Positions 1-7,206 of a stretch of 64,000 nucleotides of DNA are shown here, piece by piece (the stretch's first letter is position 1; each line of letters opens with the position of its first letter). The position numbers and the translations under genes were made by a program. The stretch is taken from assembly GCA_002344525.1 (NCBI GenBank), contig DDTJ01000028.1, positions 32,747 through 96,746 on the forward strand. The letters are read 5' to 3'. The DNA is from Akkermansiaceae bacterium UBA2367. Lineage in GTDB: Bacteria > Verrucomicrobiota > Verrucomicrobiia > Verrucomicrobiales > DEV007. The notes beneath the pieces were generated by a model that saw only the letters and a program-made list of their open reading frames with translations, was not told the origin of the DNA and made no database searches.

Positions 1-66
1 TACTCCTACTCCTACTCCTACTCTCCGGTTTTGAGTAGGAGTAAGAGGAAGAGTAAGGAGTAGGAA
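1..66. repeat. Short tandem TACTCC repeat with inverted copy
   Basis: The window opens with about four copies of TACTCC, then a CTCCGGTTTTGAG core, then an imperfect inverted copy (GAGTAGGAGTA). Nearly the same unit (ACTCC repeats, CCCCGGTTTTGAG, GCGGGAG) recurs at about 13916-13956. This makes it a dispersed intergenic palindrome rather than a gene. It lies just downstream of the thermonuclease stop codon and could act as a 3' stem-loop. The left end may continue outside the window. Confidence 0.5.
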
Positions 67-804
67 TCAGTAACCCCAAACCCCTCGCTTCGCCTTCCTC
101 GTCTCGCGCTCGACCACTTCGAGTCGGTCCCGCGCTTGGAAAAACGACTCGCCCTTTGGCGTCGGCACTGGCTTCGCCTTCGATCCCGGCCCCTTCGTGT
201 GGATGCGGGCGAGGCCCTGCTCGACGAGGCGCGAGCCGAGGTCGCTTCCATCCGGCAGTTCGACGAAGCCGTAGTAGCGGTCGCCGTCGTAGACTTGCTC
301 CCAATAGGTGTAGACGGTGAAGGCGCGACCGCCAAGCTGCTGCCTCGTGAAGGCCTTGGCCCGCTTGCCCGCCTCGACCGCCTCCTCGGGGGTGATCCCA
401 CCCAGCTCGCGGGCCTGCTCGGCGACGCGGCGACGCTGGTCGGCGTGGCGATCGCTGAGGTAGCTCTCCGGCGCGTCGACGAAGTAGAGCCGCAGCTCGA
501 ACTCGCGCCCGCCCGCGCGCACGAGGAAGCTGTCGCCGTCGTTGCCCTCGCGATCCACAAGGCGGGCATCGGGAAGCCGGTCGTAAACGCCGACTTTCGT
601 CGCTTGCGCCACTTTCTCCGGTTTCGCCTCCTTCACCGGATCGATCCCTGGGATGGGGCCTTCCTTGAGAACGGCGGAGCCTTTTTCGCGCGGCGATCCG
701 GCCTCCCTGCCAGATTCGAGGGGTAGTTTGCCGCGCTGCCAGTAGGCCACCCCGAGCACGACGAGGAGGATCGCGTAGCGGAGGAGCAATCGTTTGACGT
801 TCAT
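67..804 (-). CDS. Thermonuclease (staphylococcal nuclease-like) family protein, membrane-anchored
   Basis: A 245-aa protein with one N-terminal hydrophobic segment (about residues 5-22), a low-complexity linker to about residue 75, and an SNase-like fold. The catalytic signature RLYFVDAPE carries Arg105, Asp110 and Glu113 in the same spacing as Arg35/Asp40/Glu43 of staphylococcal nuclease. Acidic DGD residues (89-91) lie just upstream, as expected for the calcium site. The family cleaves DNA or RNA phosphodiester bonds. With an anchor or uncleaved signal it should act outside the cytoplasmic membrane, for example in nutrient scavenging (inference). It is the last gene of a minus-strand run, 28 bp after aspS. 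Confidence 0.85.
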   Translation of the reverse strand: MNVKRLLLRYAILLVVLGVAYWQRGKLPLESGREAGSPREKGSAVLKEGPIPGIDPVKEAKPEKVAQATKVGVYDRLPDARLVDREGNDGDSFLVRAGGREFELRLYFVDAPESYLSDRHADQRRRVAEQARELGGITPEEAVEAGKRAKAFTRQQLGGRAFTVYTYWEQVYDGDRYYGFVELPDGSDLGSRLVEQGLARIHTKGPGSKAKPVPTPKGESFFQARDRLEVVERETRKAKRGVWGY

Positions 805-832
805 CGCGGATTCCGCGCCGTTGGTTCCGGCG

Positions 833-2626
833 TCACGCTTTCTTCTCCTTCGCCGTCGATTGGATGTAAAGTTCGCGCAGTTGCTTGAAATCGACTTCGC
901 CCGGACTCGCCGACATCAGATCGATTCCCTTGTTGTTCTTGGGGAAGGCGATGACCTCGCGGATGCTCTCCTCGCGACAGGCGAGCATGACGAGGCGGTC
1001 GAGGCCGAGGGCGATGCCACCGTGGGGCGGAGCGCCGTAGGAGAAGGCGGTGAGGATGTGGCCGAACTTCGAGCGCTGCTCCTCGTCATCGATCCCGAGC
1101 ACGCTGAAGAGGCGCGACTGGAGGTCGCTCTCGTGGATCCGCAGGCTGCCGCCGCCAAGTTCGTAGCCGTTCAGGACCACGTCGTAGGCCACGGCGCGGA
1201 TTTGGTCCCACTGCGACTCGTCGTCGAGCAGGGGCTGGTCCTCCGCGCGAGGACGGGTGAAGGGGTGGTGGACGGCGTTCCACTTGGCCTCCTCGGCGTC
1301 GTAGGCGAGCAGGGGGAAATCGACGACCCAGAGGAAGTCGAGGACGTCGTCCATGTCCTTCGTCAGTTCGCACATCGAGGAGGCTTCCAAGCGCAAGCGC
1401 CCCAGCACCTCGCAGCAGACGCTCCACTGGTCGCAGCCGAAGAGGATCAGGTCGCCCTCCTCGATGCCGAGGCGCTCGGTCAGGGCGGCTTTCTCCGCGT
1501 CGGTGAAGAACTTCACGATAGGCGACTTCCACTCGCCGCCCTCGACCTTGATGTAGGCGAGGCCGCCCGCGCCCGCCTCCTTCGCGACCTCCTCAAGGCG
1601 CTTGATCTGGCCGGTCGTGACCGAGGCGAAGCCCTTCGCGTTGATGGCGCGGACCTTGCCGCCTTTTTCGAGGGTCCCGGCGAAGACCTTGAAGGCCGAC
1701 GACGCGAACACATCGGAGAGATCGACGATCTCCATGCCGAAACGGCGGTCGGGCTTGTCGCTGCCGTATTTGTCCATCGCCTCCTGATAGGTGAGTCGGG
1801 GGAAGGGCGTGGGCACGTCCACTCCGCGCGAGGCTTTGAAGGCGGCGGCGAGGAGATCCTCGACGAGGGCGAAGAGATCCTCCTCGGTGACGAAGCTGGC
1901 CTCGATGTCCACCTGGGTGAACTCGGGCTGTCGGTCGGCGCGGAGGTCCTCGTCGCGGAAGCAGCGGGCGATCTGGAAATACTTCTCCAAGCCCGCGACC
2001 ATCATCATCTGCTTGTATTGCTGCGGCGCTTGGGGCAGGGCATAGAAGCGACCGGGGCTGAGCCGCGAGGGCACGAGGAAGTCGCGCGCGCCTTCGGGCG
2101 TCGATTTCGACAAAATAGGCGTCTCCACCTCGATGTAGCCCGCCGCGTCGAGGCGGTCGCGGATCGCCTTGGTGATGACGTGACGCTGGCGCAGGTTGCG
2201 GGCCATGCGGGGACGGCGCAGGTCGAGGTAGCGGTGCTTCATCCGCAAATCCTCGTTGCTCAATTCCTTGTCGAGCTGGAAGGGCAGGACCTCGGCCTTG
2301 TTCAGCACCTTCAACTCCGTCGCGACGAGTTCGATCTCGCCGGTGGCGATGGCGGCGTTGGCGGTGCTTTTCCCCTCGATGTCGGGGCGCGCATCGACCC
2401 GGCCCGTCACCTGCACCACGTCCTCGGCGCGGAGCTGGTGGCTCAGGGCGGCGGCTTCGGCGTTCTCCTCCGAGCGGAAGACGCATTGCGTCACCCCCTC
2501 GCGGTCGCGGATGTCCATGAAGATGACCCCGTGGTGGTCCCGCACGGTATTCACCCAACCCACCAAGGTCGCCGTCGCGCCGGCGTGGGATTTGCGGAGT
2601 TCGTTGCAGTGATGGGTCCGGTACAT
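833..2626 (-). CDS. aspS: Aspartate--tRNA ligase
   Basis: A 597-aa class II aminoacyl-tRNA synthetase that attaches aspartate to tRNA(Asp) in the cytoplasm. The order is N-terminal OB-fold anticodon-binding domain (starting MYRTHHCNELR), class II core with motif 2 (FRDEDLRADRQPEFTQ), the bacterial GAD insertion in the middle, and motif 3 (GLALGLDRL) near the C-terminus. Length matches bacterial AspRS (about 590-600 aa). The start was set at the ATG at 2626. A further in-frame ATG at 2686 would add 20 residues with no family resemblance. Whether it is discriminating or also charges tRNA(Asn) cannot be decided here. Confidence 0.97.
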   Translation of the reverse strand: MYRTHHCNELRKSHAGATATLVGWVNTVRDHHGVIFMDIRDREGVTQCVFRSEENAEAAALSHQLRAEDVVQVTGRVDARPDIEGKSTANAAIATGEIELVATELKVLNKAEVLPFQLDKELSNEDLRMKHRYLDLRRPRMARNLRQRHVITKAIRDRLDAAGYIEVETPILSKSTPEGARDFLVPSRLSPGRFYALPQAPQQYKQMMMVAGLEKYFQIARCFRDEDLRADRQPEFTQVDIEASFVTEEDLFALVEDLLAAAFKASRGVDVPTPFPRLTYQEAMDKYGSDKPDRRFGMEIVDLSDVFASSAFKVFAGTLEKGGKVRAINAKGFASVTTGQIKRLEEVAKEAGAGGLAYIKVEGGEWKSPIVKFFTDAEKAALTERLGIEEGDLILFGCDQWSVCCEVLGRLRLEASSMCELTKDMDDVLDFLWVVDFPLLAYDAEEAKWNAVHHPFTRPRAEDQPLLDDESQWDQIRAVAYDVVLNGYELGGGSLRIHESDLQSRLFSVLGIDDEEQRSKFGHILTAFSYGAPPHGGIALGLDRLVMLACREESIREVIAFPKNNKGIDLMSASPGEVDFKQLRELYIQSTAKEKKA

Positions 2627-2743
2627 GGGGGTGGATGGAGTTGGGGAAATCCCGCGAAACAAGCGGGTCGAGACACTACAACCCATCGGCGGGGGCGCAA
2701 GCGTCCGCAGGGGTGCGCCGCCGGGTTTCTTGGGGGCGGTCCC

Positions 2744-3172
2744 TCAATCCGCCGCGCCGCGCCATTCGGGCGGCATCCGCTGCGGGCGTCCCTCGGGCAT
2801 CCGCACGAGGGTGACGGTTTGCACCGCCTCGGCGACATGCCTCGGCTCGCCTCCGGGCGCGGTGGCGTCGAGGCGGAAGACGCAGGTGGCGCGGACCTTC
2901 TCCACCGAGGCGAGGCGGGCGGAGACGCGGATGCCGTCGCCGAGCCGCGCGGGAGAGCGGTAGTCGATTTCGGTGCGGACCACGACGGGGAAAAGTCCGG
3001 TCCCCATCATCGCGGCCGGCTCCATCCCGAGCGCGGCGAAGAGGGCGGTACGTGCCTTTTCGACGTAGCGGAGGTAGGCGATGTTCGAGACGACCCCTCC
3101 GCAGTCGGTGTCGTAGAAGGGGACGGTCTCGGCGATTTCGACTTCGCCGGGGAAAGGGGCTTGTTCTTCCAT
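2744..3172 (-). CDS. Acyl-CoA thioesterase, YbgC/4-hydroxybenzoyl-CoA type hot-dog fold
   Basis: A 142-aa single hot-dog-fold protein. The N-terminal motif VPFYDTDCGGVVSNIAYLRY matches the YbgC/FadM pattern (Y-x-D-T-D-x-x-G-V-V) with the catalytic Asp, followed by a helix and the segment R-T-E-I-D-Y-R-S-P. The family hydrolyses acyl-CoA thioesters. Members are often near Tol-Pal or in miscellaneous operons, so the substrate is unknown. It starts 62 bp after the MNIO gene and precedes aspS by 117 bp. It may be co-transcribed with the RiPP locus, but nothing in the sequence ties it to that function. A G/C-rich leader precedes the ATG at 3172. Confidence 0.85.
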   Translation of the reverse strand: MEEQAPFPGEVEIAETVPFYDTDCGGVVSNIAYLRYVEKARTALFAALGMEPAAMMGTGLFPVVVRTEIDYRSPARLGDGIRVSARLASVEKVRATCVFRLDATAPGGEPRHVAEAVQTVTLVRMPEGRPQRMPPEWRGAAD

Positions 3173-3234
3173 CCTCCACCCATGGCGCGGTCCGGGCGTC
3201 CTCGCAAGCCCTGCCCGGCGTGGGCGGGAGGATC

Positions 3235-4467
3235 TCACCATCCGCCCCGGCCGAGTTGCTCGGCCCATTGCGCCCACTCGCGCTGCTCGTATTCCTTCGC
3301 GACTTCCTCGTCCTCTTTCGCAAACTCGTCCCACGAGGACTCGAAGTAGCGCATCGAGCGTTCGTCGCCATCGGCCAGCCGCCGCAACCAGACGGAATCG
3401 GCGAGACCGTATTCGAGCGCGGCCTGTTCCGCATTTTCGCGATAGGCCTCGCGGAAGGCGGGCTTGGCGATGCGGCCCATCAGGGCGCGTTGGTAGCCGC
3501 GCAGGCCCGCGTAGTCCTCCGCGAGCGGGTCGGGGGCGGGGATGCCGTCGGCAATGGGCGGGAGGTCTTCGCGGAAGGGCGCTGCGAGGGGGCGGTGGGA
3601 GTAGAAGATCTCGCGGGCTTTGCGGAGGTCGTCCATCACCGAGTCGAAAGGCTGCAGGCTGCTGTCGCGTTCGAGGATGATGGCGCGGACGTTGACGGCG
3701 CGGCGCACGGCCTCGTCGAAGAGGGGCCAGACCTCGTCCATGACGGGGGCGGAGTGGCTGTCCTCCCATCGTCCGTTGGGATGCTGGAAGCCGCCGGCGA
3801 GGTGCATCTGCGAGACGCGCTCCATGGGGAGCCGCTCGAAGAACTCGACGGGGTCGTAGCCGTGGTTGCGGGAGTTGTTGAAGACGTTGGTGACGTCGAG
3901 GAGGAGGGTGCAGTCGGTCTCCTCGCAGACGCGGCGCAGGAAGCCGGCCTCGTCGAGGGGGCAGTGCGGCACGGGGAAGGGGTAGGTGACGTTCTCAAGG
4001 GCGAAGGGCCGCCCGAGGCGGCTCCTGACAAAACGATAATTCTCGGCGACCCATTTTACTGCGGCCTCCTCGAAGGGGATCGCGAGGAACATGGTGAGGT
4101 CGTCCCCGTCGACGCGGTGGAAGGCGAGGTGCTCGCTGAAGACCTCCATCCCGGTCTCGGCGAGGAGGCGGTTCGTCGCGTCGAGATAGTGGCCGGGCGG
4201 TTCGCCGACGGTGCCGATGGAGAGGCTGAGGCCGTGGGCGACGCAGGGGAAGGCGGAGAGGGCTTCGCGCAGGAGGCGTTCGTCGGGGTCGGCGTAGGTG
4301 CGGCGCTCGCGCACGATGTAGTCCTCGGTCGAGATTTCGAGCAGGTCGATCTCGTCGCGGTGCGCGAGAGCCTCGCGGTGGACGGTGAAACGGTAGGCAA
4401 GCCCGACGCCGTAGGGGTCGCGATGGCGGGAGGCGGGAGGCGGCGCTGCCGGGGCGGACAGGGTCAT
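3235..4467 (-). CDS. DUF692 / MNIO-family multinuclear non-heme iron enzyme with C-terminal extension
   Basis: A 410-aa protein whose residues 18-290 follow the DUF692 TIM-barrel pattern: AHGLSLSIG (His79), FSEHLAFH (Glu112, His113), FALENVTYPF (Glu158, Asn159), LLLDVTNVFNNSRNHG (Asp191, His202), MHLAGG (His222), DSHSAPVMDEVW (Asp237, His239) and ILERD (Glu266). Characterised family members (MbnB, TglH, ChrH, ApyH) are two- or three-iron oxidases that modify cysteine or C-terminal residues of peptides. Residues 295-410 are an extra, strongly charged helical domain, which could replace the separate partner or leader-binding protein usually needed (inference). It lies 102 bp downstream of precursor A, so it belongs to the RiPP operon. 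Many members have AGH where this one has AGG. Confidence 0.88.
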   Translation of the reverse strand: MTLSAPAAPPPASRHRDPYGVGLAYRFTVHREALAHRDEIDLLEISTEDYIVRERRTYADPDERLLREALSAFPCVAHGLSLSIGTVGEPPGHYLDATNRLLAETGMEVFSEHLAFHRVDGDDLTMFLAIPFEEAAVKWVAENYRFVRSRLGRPFALENVTYPFPVPHCPLDEAGFLRRVCEETDCTLLLDVTNVFNNSRNHGYDPVEFFERLPMERVSQMHLAGGFQHPNGRWEDSHSAPVMDEVWPLFDEAVRRAVNVRAIILERDSSLQPFDSVMDDLRKAREIFYSHRPLAAPFREDLPPIADGIPAPDPLAEDYAGLRGYQRALMGRIAKPAFREAYRENAEQAALEYGLADSVWLRRLADGDERSMRYFESSWDEFAKEDEEVAKEYEQREWAQWAEQLGRGGW

Positions 4468-4511
4468 GCCTGGGAGCGGACAGGGTTGGATAGGGAAACG
4501 GGGAAATCCCC

Positions 4512-4560
4512 CGGTCCGCCGGACGCCGCTTTCGCGGGCGCTCCGGCGTCCGGGGGACCG
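4512..4560 (-). terminator. Strong hairpin between precursor A and the MNIO gene (attenuator or mRNA-protecting stem)
   Basis: Positions 4512-4527 (CGGTCCGCCGGACGCC) and 4545-4560 (GGCGTCCGGGGGACCG) form a 16-bp stem with one mismatch and a 17-nt loop. It begins 10 nt after the precursor A stop codon. No U-run follows on the minus strand, so it is not a textbook intrinsic terminator. In RiPP operons such stems commonly make precursor mRNA more abundant than the downstream enzyme; that role here is inference. Confidence 0.6.
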
Positions 4561-4569
4561 TGCCGGGGA

Positions 4570-4923
4570 TTACCAGCGGTAGCCGCCGCCGTAGCCGTTG
4601 CGCCAGCAGTTGCGACGCCAGTAGTTGGAGAAGCAGTTGCGACGCCAGCAGTAGCCGTGGGCCTCGACCTCGTCCCCCGCGCCTTCGGCGGCGGCCCCTT
4701 CGGGCGCCCCGGCGTCGCCGGCGGAGGTGTAGATCTGGATCACGACTTGGCCCGCCGCGCCGGGGACCGACAGTTGCGGGCCGTGGCCGACCGGTCCCTC
4801 GGCGGGACCGACGCCGACGGCGTCGAGTTTCTCTTTGATTTGCTCGGCGGGGATGAGTTTCCCCTCGAGTTGGTCGTCGGCGAGCTCGTAGAACTTGCCA
4901 TCGGTGCTTCTGAGGATAGCCAT
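4570..4923 (-). CDS. RiPP precursor peptide A (GrrM/MNIO-associated, Cys/Trp/Asn-rich core)
   Basis: A 117-aa peptide. Residues 1-37 are a well-conserved leader (MAILRSTDGKFYEL, then an acidic helix ending EKLDAVG). Residues 38-90 are a Gly/Pro/Ala-rich spacer containing VVIQIYTSAG. Residues 91-109 are a core with units CWRRN, CFSN, YWRRN and CWRN, and the tail is Gly/Tyr-rich (YGGGYRW). Cys92, Cys97 and Cys106 are candidate MNIO targets; FSN and WRN match the aromatic-X-polar tripeptides cyclised by GrrM/OscB-type radical SAM enzymes (family knowledge; the reaction here is inferred). The start at 4923 was chosen because the paralogue upstream begins with the same MAILRSTDG. It is 145 bp downstream of precursor B. 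Confidence 0.82.
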   Translation of the reverse strand: MAILRSTDGKFYELADDQLEGKLIPAEQIKEKLDAVGVGPAEGPVGHGPQLSVPGAAGQVVIQIYTSAGDAGAPEGAAAEGAGDEVEAHGYCWRRNCFSNYWRRNCWRNGYGGGYRW

Positions 4924-4967
4924 GGTGTTGTTTTTGGTTTGGATTTTGGTTTTCGTTTCGGATTTCT

Positions 4968-4989
4968 CGGATCCGCGCTGGCGGATCCG
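4968..4989 (-). promoter_or_regulatory. 5'-leader hairpin upstream of precursor A
   Basis: CGGATCCGC and GCGGATCCG form a perfect 9-bp stem with a 4-nt loop, 45 nt upstream of the precursor A start. A matching but diverged stem (5463-5484) lies at the same relative place upstream of precursor B. The flanking leader is similar too (TTTTGGTTTGGATTTT versus TTTGGTTGGATTTTC). The duplication therefore included the 5' leader. Function is unknown; it could stabilise or pace translation of the precursor mRNA. Confidence 0.45.
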
Positions 4990-5026
4990 GAAAAGGGTCG
5001 GAAAGGGGGCTCTCGCCCGATCCACC

Positions 5027-5049
5027 GGACCCGCCGATGCGGCGGGCCC
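5027..5049 (-). terminator. Hairpin immediately downstream of precursor B
   Basis: GGACCCGCCG (5027-5036) pairs with CGGCGGGCCC (5040-5049) with a single mismatch and a 3-nt loop, about 20 nt after the precursor B stop codon at 5069. There is no U-run on the minus strand. Like the stem after precursor A it looks like an RNA-stabilising or partial-attenuation structure rather than a full terminator. Confidence 0.45.
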
Positions 5050-5068
5050 GGCGATCCCGGGGCGGGGA

Positions 5069-5419
5069 TCAATAGCCGTAGCCGCCGTAGCCGTTGCGCC
5101 AGCAGTTGCGGCGCCAGTAGTTGGAGAAGTAGTTGCGGCGCCAGCAGTAGCCGTGGGCCTCGACTTCGCCTCCGTCGCCTTCGGGGGCCGCCCCTTCGGG
5201 TGCGCCGGCGTCGCCGGCGGAGGTGTAGATCTGGATCACGACCTGGCCGCCCGCGCCGGGGACCACCATCTGCGGGCCGGGGCCGACCGGACCCTCGGCG
5301 GGGCCGGCGCCGACGGCGTCGAGTTTCTCTTTGATTTGCTCGGCGGGGATGAGTTTCCCTTCGAGTTGGTCGTCGGCGACATCATAGAATCTGCCGTCGG
5401 TGCTTCTGAGGATAGCCAT
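5069..5419 (-). CDS. RiPP precursor peptide B (paralogue of precursor A)
   Basis: A 116-aa peptide, close to precursor A over its whole length: leader MAILRSTDGRFYDV, then the same EGKLIPAEQIKEKLDAVG helix, the same VVIQIYTSAGDAGAPEGA spacer, and a core of units CWRRN, YFSN, YWRRN, CWRN. The tail is GYGGYGY. It differs from A mainly at core residue 97 (Tyr instead of Cys), so it keeps only Cys92 and Cys106. The Gly/Tyr tail resembles what is left of the glycine-rich repeats of GrrA-type precursors. It lies 95 bp downstream of the radical SAM gene. The in-frame ATG at 5476 would add 19 residues not shared with A, so the ATG at 5419 was chosen. Confidence 0.82.
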   Translation of the reverse strand: MAILRSTDGRFYDVADDQLEGKLIPAEQIKEKLDAVGAGPAEGPVGPGPQMVVPGAGGQVVIQIYTSAGDAGAPEGAAPEGDGGEVEAHGYCWRRNYFSNYWRRNCWRNGYGGYGY

Positions 5420-5462
5420 AGGATTGTTTCTTTCTTTGGTTGGATTTTCACTTCGGGTTTCG

Positions 5463-5484
5463 CGGGCCCGCGCCAACGGGTCCG
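5463..5484 (-). promoter_or_regulatory. 5'-leader hairpin upstream of precursor B
   Basis: CGGGCCCG (5463-5470) pairs with CGGGTCCG (5477-5484) through one G-U pair, with a 6-nt loop. It sits 44 nt upstream of the precursor B start, the same relative place as the 4968-4989 stem of precursor A. Two diverged copies that both keep the ability to pair suggest that the stem, not its primary sequence, is maintained (inference). Confidence 0.4.
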
Positions 5485-5514
5485 AAAAGGGATGGGAAGG
5501 GCATCAAGTCGGGG

Positions 5515-6834
5515 TCATGCCGCGCTGGGCCGGGCGGCGCAGGCTTGGGGAGCCTCCGGTCGGGGCGCACGCGGCCCCGCCGCCTCCGGTCCCGTCGCGA
5601 TGGGCGGGATAGTGGCGGTGATGCCGAGTTCGTTTTCGAGATCCTCGAGCACGATGCGCATGGGGATCTGCACGGTGGAGACGCACTGCCGCGTCCGGGT
5701 GGAGTCGAAGCTGCCGTTCTCGTAGTATTTGTTCGAGGGCGAGGCCCCGCCGCAGTATTGGTAGAACTGGCAGGTCTCGGCACACTTGCGGTTGCCCGCC
5801 TCGATGTCGGCGAGGACGCGCTGGAAGGACTCGTTTTTCGTCGCGTCGAAGACGTTGCCGGAAAGGAGGCTGCCGAAGGTGAAGGAGCCGTATTTCTCGG
5901 TGGGCTGGCCGAGGAGCTCGGGGGAGAAGGAGGAGAAGTTTCCGAAACAGTCGACGTTGATCATGCCGAAGGGGTCAGCCTCCAGATTGTAGTAGTCGCC
6001 GTCGGGGCGGGAGGACCAGCCGGGTTCGAGGATGTTGCGCTCGGCGTTCTGGAACTCGCGCACGTTGATGGGGAATCCGTCGGCCTTGTTGCGCTCGTAG
6101 AAGCGCTTCATGAAGGAGTGGATGCGACCGACAGCTCCGTTGCGGTCGAGGGAGGAGCTTTGGTTGGCCCCCTCGATCTCCTCGATATTGAAGCCGACGC
6201 CGTCGATGCCGTGCTCGCGGTAGAATTCGTAGATCTCGTCGGGATGGTCCACGGAGATGTCGGAGATGACGCTGACGACGCCGAAGGGCACCCCGTTGCG
6301 CTTGAGGCACTCCAGCCCGCGGATGGCCTTGTCGAAGGTGCCTTGGCCGGAGCGGGTCTTGCGGTGGTGGTCGTGGATCTCCTGCGGCCCGTCGAGGCTG
6401 AGGCCGACCTCGACTTGGTGCCGTTTGAAGAAATCGCACCAGTTGTCGTTGATGAGGGTGCCGTTGGTCTGGACGGAGTGGACGACGAAGTCCTTCGCTT
6501 TGGGGTGGCGGTTGATGATGTCGAACGCCTTCTCATACCACGCGATCGGCACGGCGAGCGGCTCTCCCGCATGCCAGAGGAGGCTGAAAGGCCCGACGAC
6601 GAGGCCGCTTGCCCAGATCCTGTCCATGACCCGCTCGAGCACGGCGTGGTCCATGCGGCGGGTGTCGGTGCGGTTGGGCAGGTAGCAGTAGTCGCAGTTG
6701 ATGTTGCAGAAGGGGCTCGGCTGGATCACGAGCAGACCCATGCCGAGGCGCTCGGAATTCTGCGGGGTGAGGCGCGGCATGGGCGCGGCGTCTGCGGGCA
6801 GGGGGCGCTGCGGGGCGATGTCGGTAGTCGTCAT
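5515..6834 (-). CDS. grrM: Cyclophane-forming radical SAM/SPASM peptide maturase, GrrM/OscB-like
   Basis: A 439-aa radical SAM enzyme. The [4Fe-4S] motif is CNINCDYC (Cys43, Cys47, Cys50) inside VIQPSPFCNINCDYCYLPNR, followed by LLWHAGEPL, VQTNGTLIND, VGLSLDGPQEIHD and GFNIEEIEG. The C-terminal SPASM region has Cys351, Cys355, Cys361 and Cys384 around YCGGASPSNKYYENG. These blocks are the GrrM/OscB pattern. Such enzymes join an aromatic ring carbon to the beta-carbon of a residue two positions later in precursor peptides, giving three-residue cyclophanes (family knowledge). The substrates here are presumably the two precursors encoded just downstream. The last 45 residues are a Pro/Ala-rich tail. 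There is no anti-Shine-Dalgarno match before the ATG at 6834. Confidence 0.9.
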   Translation of the reverse strand: MTTTDIAPQRPLPADAAPMPRLTPQNSERLGMGLLVIQPSPFCNINCDYCYLPNRTDTRRMDHAVLERVMDRIWASGLVVGPFSLLWHAGEPLAVPIAWYEKAFDIINRHPKAKDFVVHSVQTNGTLINDNWCDFFKRHQVEVGLSLDGPQEIHDHHRKTRSGQGTFDKAIRGLECLKRNGVPFGVVSVISDISVDHPDEIYEFYREHGIDGVGFNIEEIEGANQSSSLDRNGAVGRIHSFMKRFYERNKADGFPINVREFQNAERNILEPGWSSRPDGDYYNLEADPFGMINVDCFGNFSSFSPELLGQPTEKYGSFTFGSLLSGNVFDATKNESFQRVLADIEAGNRKCAETCQFYQYCGGASPSNKYYENGSFDSTRTRQCVSTVQIPMRIVLEDLENELGITATIPPIATGPEAAGPRAPRPEAPQACAARPSAA

Positions 6835-6866
6835 AGGAGGGCTTCGTCTGGGGTGGAAGGGTTGGC

Positions 6867-7040
6867 TCAGCGGTCGAGGTGGACGGCGAGGACGCGCGGC
6901 TCGGTGGAGCGGGAGTTCTTGCGGAGAAGTTCGCGATGGCGGGCGCGGACGAGGTCGATGCGCTGTTGCAGGGGCTGGCGGGCGCGGATGCCGCGGCGAA
7001 CCGCAAGGATTCTTTCTTGGAATGTGAGTGCGTCCTTCAT
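6867..7040 (-). CDS. Small basic protein of unknown function at the head of the RiPP operon
   Basis: A 57-aa ORF starting MKDALTFQERILAVRRGIRA and ending VLAVHLDR. It is rich in Arg and probably a single long helix. It has the strong third-position G/C bias of neighbouring genes and ends 32 bp before the radical SAM start, so it is probably translated and co-transcribed. I do not recognise a family. It has no Cys or Trp, so it is unlikely to be a third substrate like A and B. A small leader-binding or regulatory protein is possible. No Shine-Dalgarno sequence is visible. Confidence 0.45.
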   Translation of the reverse strand: MKDALTFQERILAVRRGIRARQPLQQRIDLVRARHRELLRKNSRSTEPRVLAVHLDR

Positions 7041-7206
7041 GCGCGATCAGTTTGCAGGGAATCGGTTTCGGGGTCGAGAAAATTCATAAAAAGTCTTTGG
7101 CACGGATTCGGGCTTGTTTTCGGCGGCGATCCGAGCAAGGCTCCCCGGAGAGACGAATGCGGGCGGGACTCTATGCACACCCGCCGGAACTTTTTTCCCC
7201 ACGTCC
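7041..7206. promoter_or_regulatory. Divergent intergenic region between the RiPP operon and the ABC exporter
   Basis: A 166-bp region between two divergent starts. It must hold promoters for both the minus-strand RiPP operon and the plus-strand ABC gene. It contains an A/T-rich patch (AAAATTCATAAAAAG, 7078-7092) and a short T-run before the ABC start. I see no convincing -35/-10 pair and no sigma-54 site. Confidence 0.35.

Noticed and set aside
1..66. Possible CRISPR-like or tandem regulatory array from the TACTCC repeats
   Set aside because: The unit is only 6 bp, has no spacers, and a diverged copy occurs elsewhere; no cas gene is present. No CRISPR array is seen in the window.
2744..3172. 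Thioesterase as a RiPP tailoring enzyme
   Set aside because: It follows the MNIO gene but belongs to the widespread YbgC family with housekeeping roles and has no visible link to peptide modification.
794..3349. Very long plus-strand open frame opposite aspS and the thioesterase
   Set aside because: It is antisense to well-supported genes; its composition (Glu/Ala/Leu/Val-rich with no domain) is what high GC at third codon positions produces in the opposite strand. The same applies to the long antisense frames opposite pyc, clpB, bamA and the PSD1 gene.
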